Below, in pieces: positions 4,881 through 6,653 of a stretch of DNA of 6,653 nt (its first letter is position 1; every line of letters begins with the position of its first letter). Below the pieces are notes generated by a model. That model had not been told where the DNA came from. It searched no databases and saw only the letters and a program-made list of their open reading frames with translations. Source of the stretch: JBDSTZ01 sp039927975. Its GTDB lineage: Bacteria; Pseudomonadota; Gammaproteobacteria; Burkholderiales; Burkholderiaceae_D. Location: positions 1-6,653 of the forward strand of contig JBDSTZ010000177.1 of NCBI GenBank assembly GCA_039927975.1, written 5' to 3'. The translations under genes and the position numbers were made by a program.

Positions 4881-5741
4881 TCAATGGTACGCGCTTGTCG
4901 GTCTGGCCGCTTCAAGCAGGGCAAACAGCCGCGCCGCGCGCATCCAGCCCAGCACCGCGACGATGGCCTGGGTCAGCAGCAGGGCGCCGGCGAACGCCCC
5001 GATGCCGACCGGCGCGACGTGAAGCCGCAGCAGCGACAGCAGCGCCGCCAGGGTCAGGCCGGCCACGCTGATGGCCAGATACCGCCCAAGCACAAGGCGC
5101 GGCCGCGTGAACACCAGGCAGCAGCCGCTCCACCACGCCGCCAGCGCCGAGGTGCGACGATTATCTGCGGCCAGCACCGCGCGGCCGGCGTCGACACTCG
5201 CGTCGGCCAGCATCAGCAGCAACGCGAGCAGCGCCATCGCGGCCAGCCGCGCCAGTTCGGCGCGCGATTCGAGAATCGCGCTCTCGGCGTAGCCATCGGC
5301 CAGCCGCAGCGCCGCGCGTCCCAACAGCGCCGCCAGGCCGAACGGTATCGCGCCGACCGCCATCATGCGCAGCAGGCGCGGATAGTGGCGCGCACCACCA
5401 CCTGTCAATTCGGCGAATCCTGGCGCCTGCTCGCAGCGCGCCGCATGGAGCGCCATGCCGGACAAGAAGGGCGACAGCAGCAGTGTCAACATCAGCGCCG
5501 CCAGCGCCGCGCCGCCCAGGGCCAGGCTGGCTTGCTCGGCATTGAGCGCAAGGTCGGCCAGTGTCGACAGATCGAGTTCGCGCGCCAGGCTGGCGCCATG
5601 CGCCGAATAATCGAAGCTGGCGCCGAGCACAGCCCAGAAAGGCAGTGTCAGCACCGTCGCGGGCACCATCGTCACGGCCGCCCATAAGACCAGCAGGCGC
5701 CACTGCAGCGCGCGCATCAAGCAGCGCATCGCCGCCTTCAT
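4881..5741 (-). CDS. Six-helix integral membrane protein of unknown function
   Basis: 286 residues, Leu/Ala-rich, with six predicted transmembrane segments at about 15-38, 73-98, 123-142, 163-183, 218-240 and 244-266. Both termini are probably cytoplasmic; the N-terminus is basic (MKAAMRCLMRALQWR). Loop features include LSPFLSGMALHAAR (about 89-102), GGGARHYPRLLRMM (114-127) and a tryptophan-rich loop AAWWSGCCLVFTRPR (201-215). I recognise no catalytic or transport motif and no ATP-binding partner in the window. The ATG overlaps the stop of the upstream M1 peptidase gene (ATGA, 5738-5741) and no strong Shine-Dalgarno is seen, so translation is probably coupled to the peptidase. This pairing suggests a shared role at the membrane, for example anchoring or assisting the peptidase, but that is inference. 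Confidence 0.85.
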   Translation of the reverse strand: MKAAMRCLMRALQWRLLVLWAAVTMVPATVLTLPFWAVLGASFDYSAHGASLARELDLSTLADLALNAEQASLALGGAALAALMLTLLLSPFLSGMALHAARCEQAPGFAELTGGGARHYPRLLRMMAVGAIPFGLAALLGRAALRLADGYAESAILESRAELARLAAMALLALLLMLADASVDAGRAVLAADNRRTSALAAWWSGCCLVFTRPRLVLGRYLAISVAGLTLAALLSLLRLHVAPVGIGAFAGALLLTQAIVAVLGWMRAARLFALLEAARPTSAYH

Positions 5742-6653
5742 AATGTCGCCACCAGCGACAGCAGCACTTGCGCCAGCGCGCCAATGTCCGCGCTCCAGCG
5801 CCGCGCGGCGCGGCCGTCGGGCTTGAGGGTACGGCTGTCATCGAGCTTGCCGACGCCAAGGTGGTGCGCGCGCGCCGGGTCGAGCTCGGCCGACACCGCT
5901 TGCGCCGGCTTGAGCCAGGTGAAGGTATGCCACGTTTCGTTAGCGTCCCAGCGCACCGTCTCGCTGGCGCCATCGGCGAACTTGACGACGATCGTTTGCG
6001 GCACCGGCGCGCCGCGCCGGCGTACCGTCACGCTGGTCAGAAAAGGAAAAGGCCCGCTGCCAGGCTTGGCGTCGGGATGCGCCTTGCGCCACTGTTCGCG
6101 CAGCACGGCGATGCGCTTGTCGAGCGCGCCGGCGGTCTCCTCGATCCACACGCCATTGCGCTGCGCGGTCCCGGGCAGCGGCAATTGTTCGACGCTGGTG
6201 AGCGCATCGAGCCGGTCGTCGATCTTCGCCACTGCGACCATCTGCTGGGCGAACACCGCCTCCACCGCCGCGCGCTGGCCGCTCGCATCGGCCAGCGCCT
6301 CACGCAGGTCGGCCATGCCGGGATGGCGGAATTTCCAGCGCCGGTAGTATTCCTTGAAGCCGCGCTCCATCGCCGCGCTGCCGATGCGCTGTTCGAGGTC
6401 GCGCAGCGTGACAGCGGTGCGCACATAAGCTGGTCCGATGCCTTGCAGGCGCCGGTACGCGTTTTGCCCCGGTGCGTCGGCCGGCTCCTTGCGCGGCGCG
6501 GCAAAGCGCTCGAAGTCGAACACGTCGAAGCCCGGATTGACGCCCACCGCGCGCAGCCAGCGTGGCGCAGGGTGGATCTTCTGGCCGCGTGCTTGCAGCA
6601 TGCGCTGGTCCCAGAACTCGTTGAGTCCTTCGTCGAGCGCCGGCTCCTCGAAT
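5738..6653 (-). CDS. M1-family zinc metallopeptidase, C-terminal part (N-terminus outside window)
   Basis: The frame stays open to the window edge, giving 304 visible residues. The fragment begins FEEPALDEGLNEFW; Glu8 in DEG matches the third zinc ligand of the M1 pattern HExxH-x18-E, so the HExxH lies just outside. Tyr76 in GPAYVRTAVTL fits the catalytic tyrosine. The helical stretch LRDLEQRIG..ERGFKEYYRRWKFRHP (about 84-111) is typical of M1 peptidases. About 205-280 form a beta-rich domain (FLTSVTVRRRG.PVPQTIVVKFADG..ETVRWDANETWHTF..ELDPAR) like that seen in bacterial M1-like enzymes lacking a long C-terminal ARM domain. The last ~20 residues are mildly hydrophobic. Such enzymes remove N-terminal amino acids from peptides; substrate and location cannot be told without the N-terminus. 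The gene is translationally coupled to the membrane protein gene downstream. Confidence 0.88.
   Translation of the reverse strand, partial: FEEPALDEGLNEFWDQRMLQARGQKIHPAPRWLRAVGVNPGFDVFDFERFAAPRKEPADAPGQNAYRRLQGIGPAYVRTAVTLRDLEQRIGSAAMERGFKEYYRRWKFRHPGMADLREALADASGQRAAVEAVFAQQMVAVAKIDDRLDALTSVEQLPLPGTAQRNGVWIEETAGALDKRIAVLREQWRKAHPDAKPGSGPFPFLTSVTVRRRGAPVPQTIVVKFADGASETVRWDANETWHTFTWLKPAQAVSAELDPARAHHLGVGKLDDSRTLKPDGRAARRWSADIGALAQVLLSLVATL

Noticed and set aside
4790..4924. 45-residue N-terminal extension of the dioxygenase
   Set aside because: It is translated partly from the 14-bp tandem repeats, lacks family similarity, and the internal ATG has a strong GAGGAG and gives the usual family N-terminus.
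4818..5687. Long plus-strand open frame (289 codons) opposite the membrane protein gene
   Set aside because: The product is Gln/Arg/His-rich and featureless; the minus-strand frame has clear transmembrane segments and an ATGA overlap with its neighbour.

Overview
The window is high-GC bacterial DNA. Codon use, gene style and a small 'VVVITGKR' membrane protein suggest a betaproteobacterium of the Oxalobacteraceae (Massilia/Duganella-like). That placement is an inference from style, not a database result. Six protein-coding genes are well supported, two of them cut by the window edges, and one further small gene is likely.

Layout. (1) 1-1739, plus strand: the 3' part of a gene for a probable exported beta-sandwich ('choice-of-anchor X'-like) protein. 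It overlaps by ATGA the gene for a secreted alpha/beta-hydrolase-like protein, so the two look like a translationally coupled, exported pair. (2) 1740-2350: about 600 bp without a convincing gene, holding at least five short tandem repeat arrays (periods 33/34, 13, 13, 13 and 15 bp) and two adjacent hairpins. The first array duplicates the 3' end and stop codon of the hydrolase gene. (3) 2351-2581, minus strand: a small membrane-anchored or lipoprotein-like protein with its own ribosome binding site and a plausible promoter, divergent from (4). (4) 2743-3690, plus strand: the circularly permuted ribosome-assembly GTPase RbgA/YlqF. (5) 3691-3976: a convergent intergenic region of different composition, rich in stem-loops, that I could not identify. 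(6) 3977-4789, minus strand: a LigB-superfamily 4,5-DOPA-type extradiol dioxygenase (YgiD-like), with a 14-bp tandem repeat directly upstream of its Shine-Dalgarno. (7) 4881-6653, minus strand: the C-terminal part of an M1-type zinc metallopeptidase, overlapping by ATGA an unnamed six-helix inner-membrane protein.

The genes are mostly ordinary chromosomal functions: ribosome assembly, aromatic ring-cleavage and peptidase. The parts least explained by known families are the repeat-dense intergenic region 1727-2235, the structured segment 3722-3965, and the two coupled gene pairs whose joint roles are unknown. I see no CRISPR array, tRNA, rRNA or intact mobile element.
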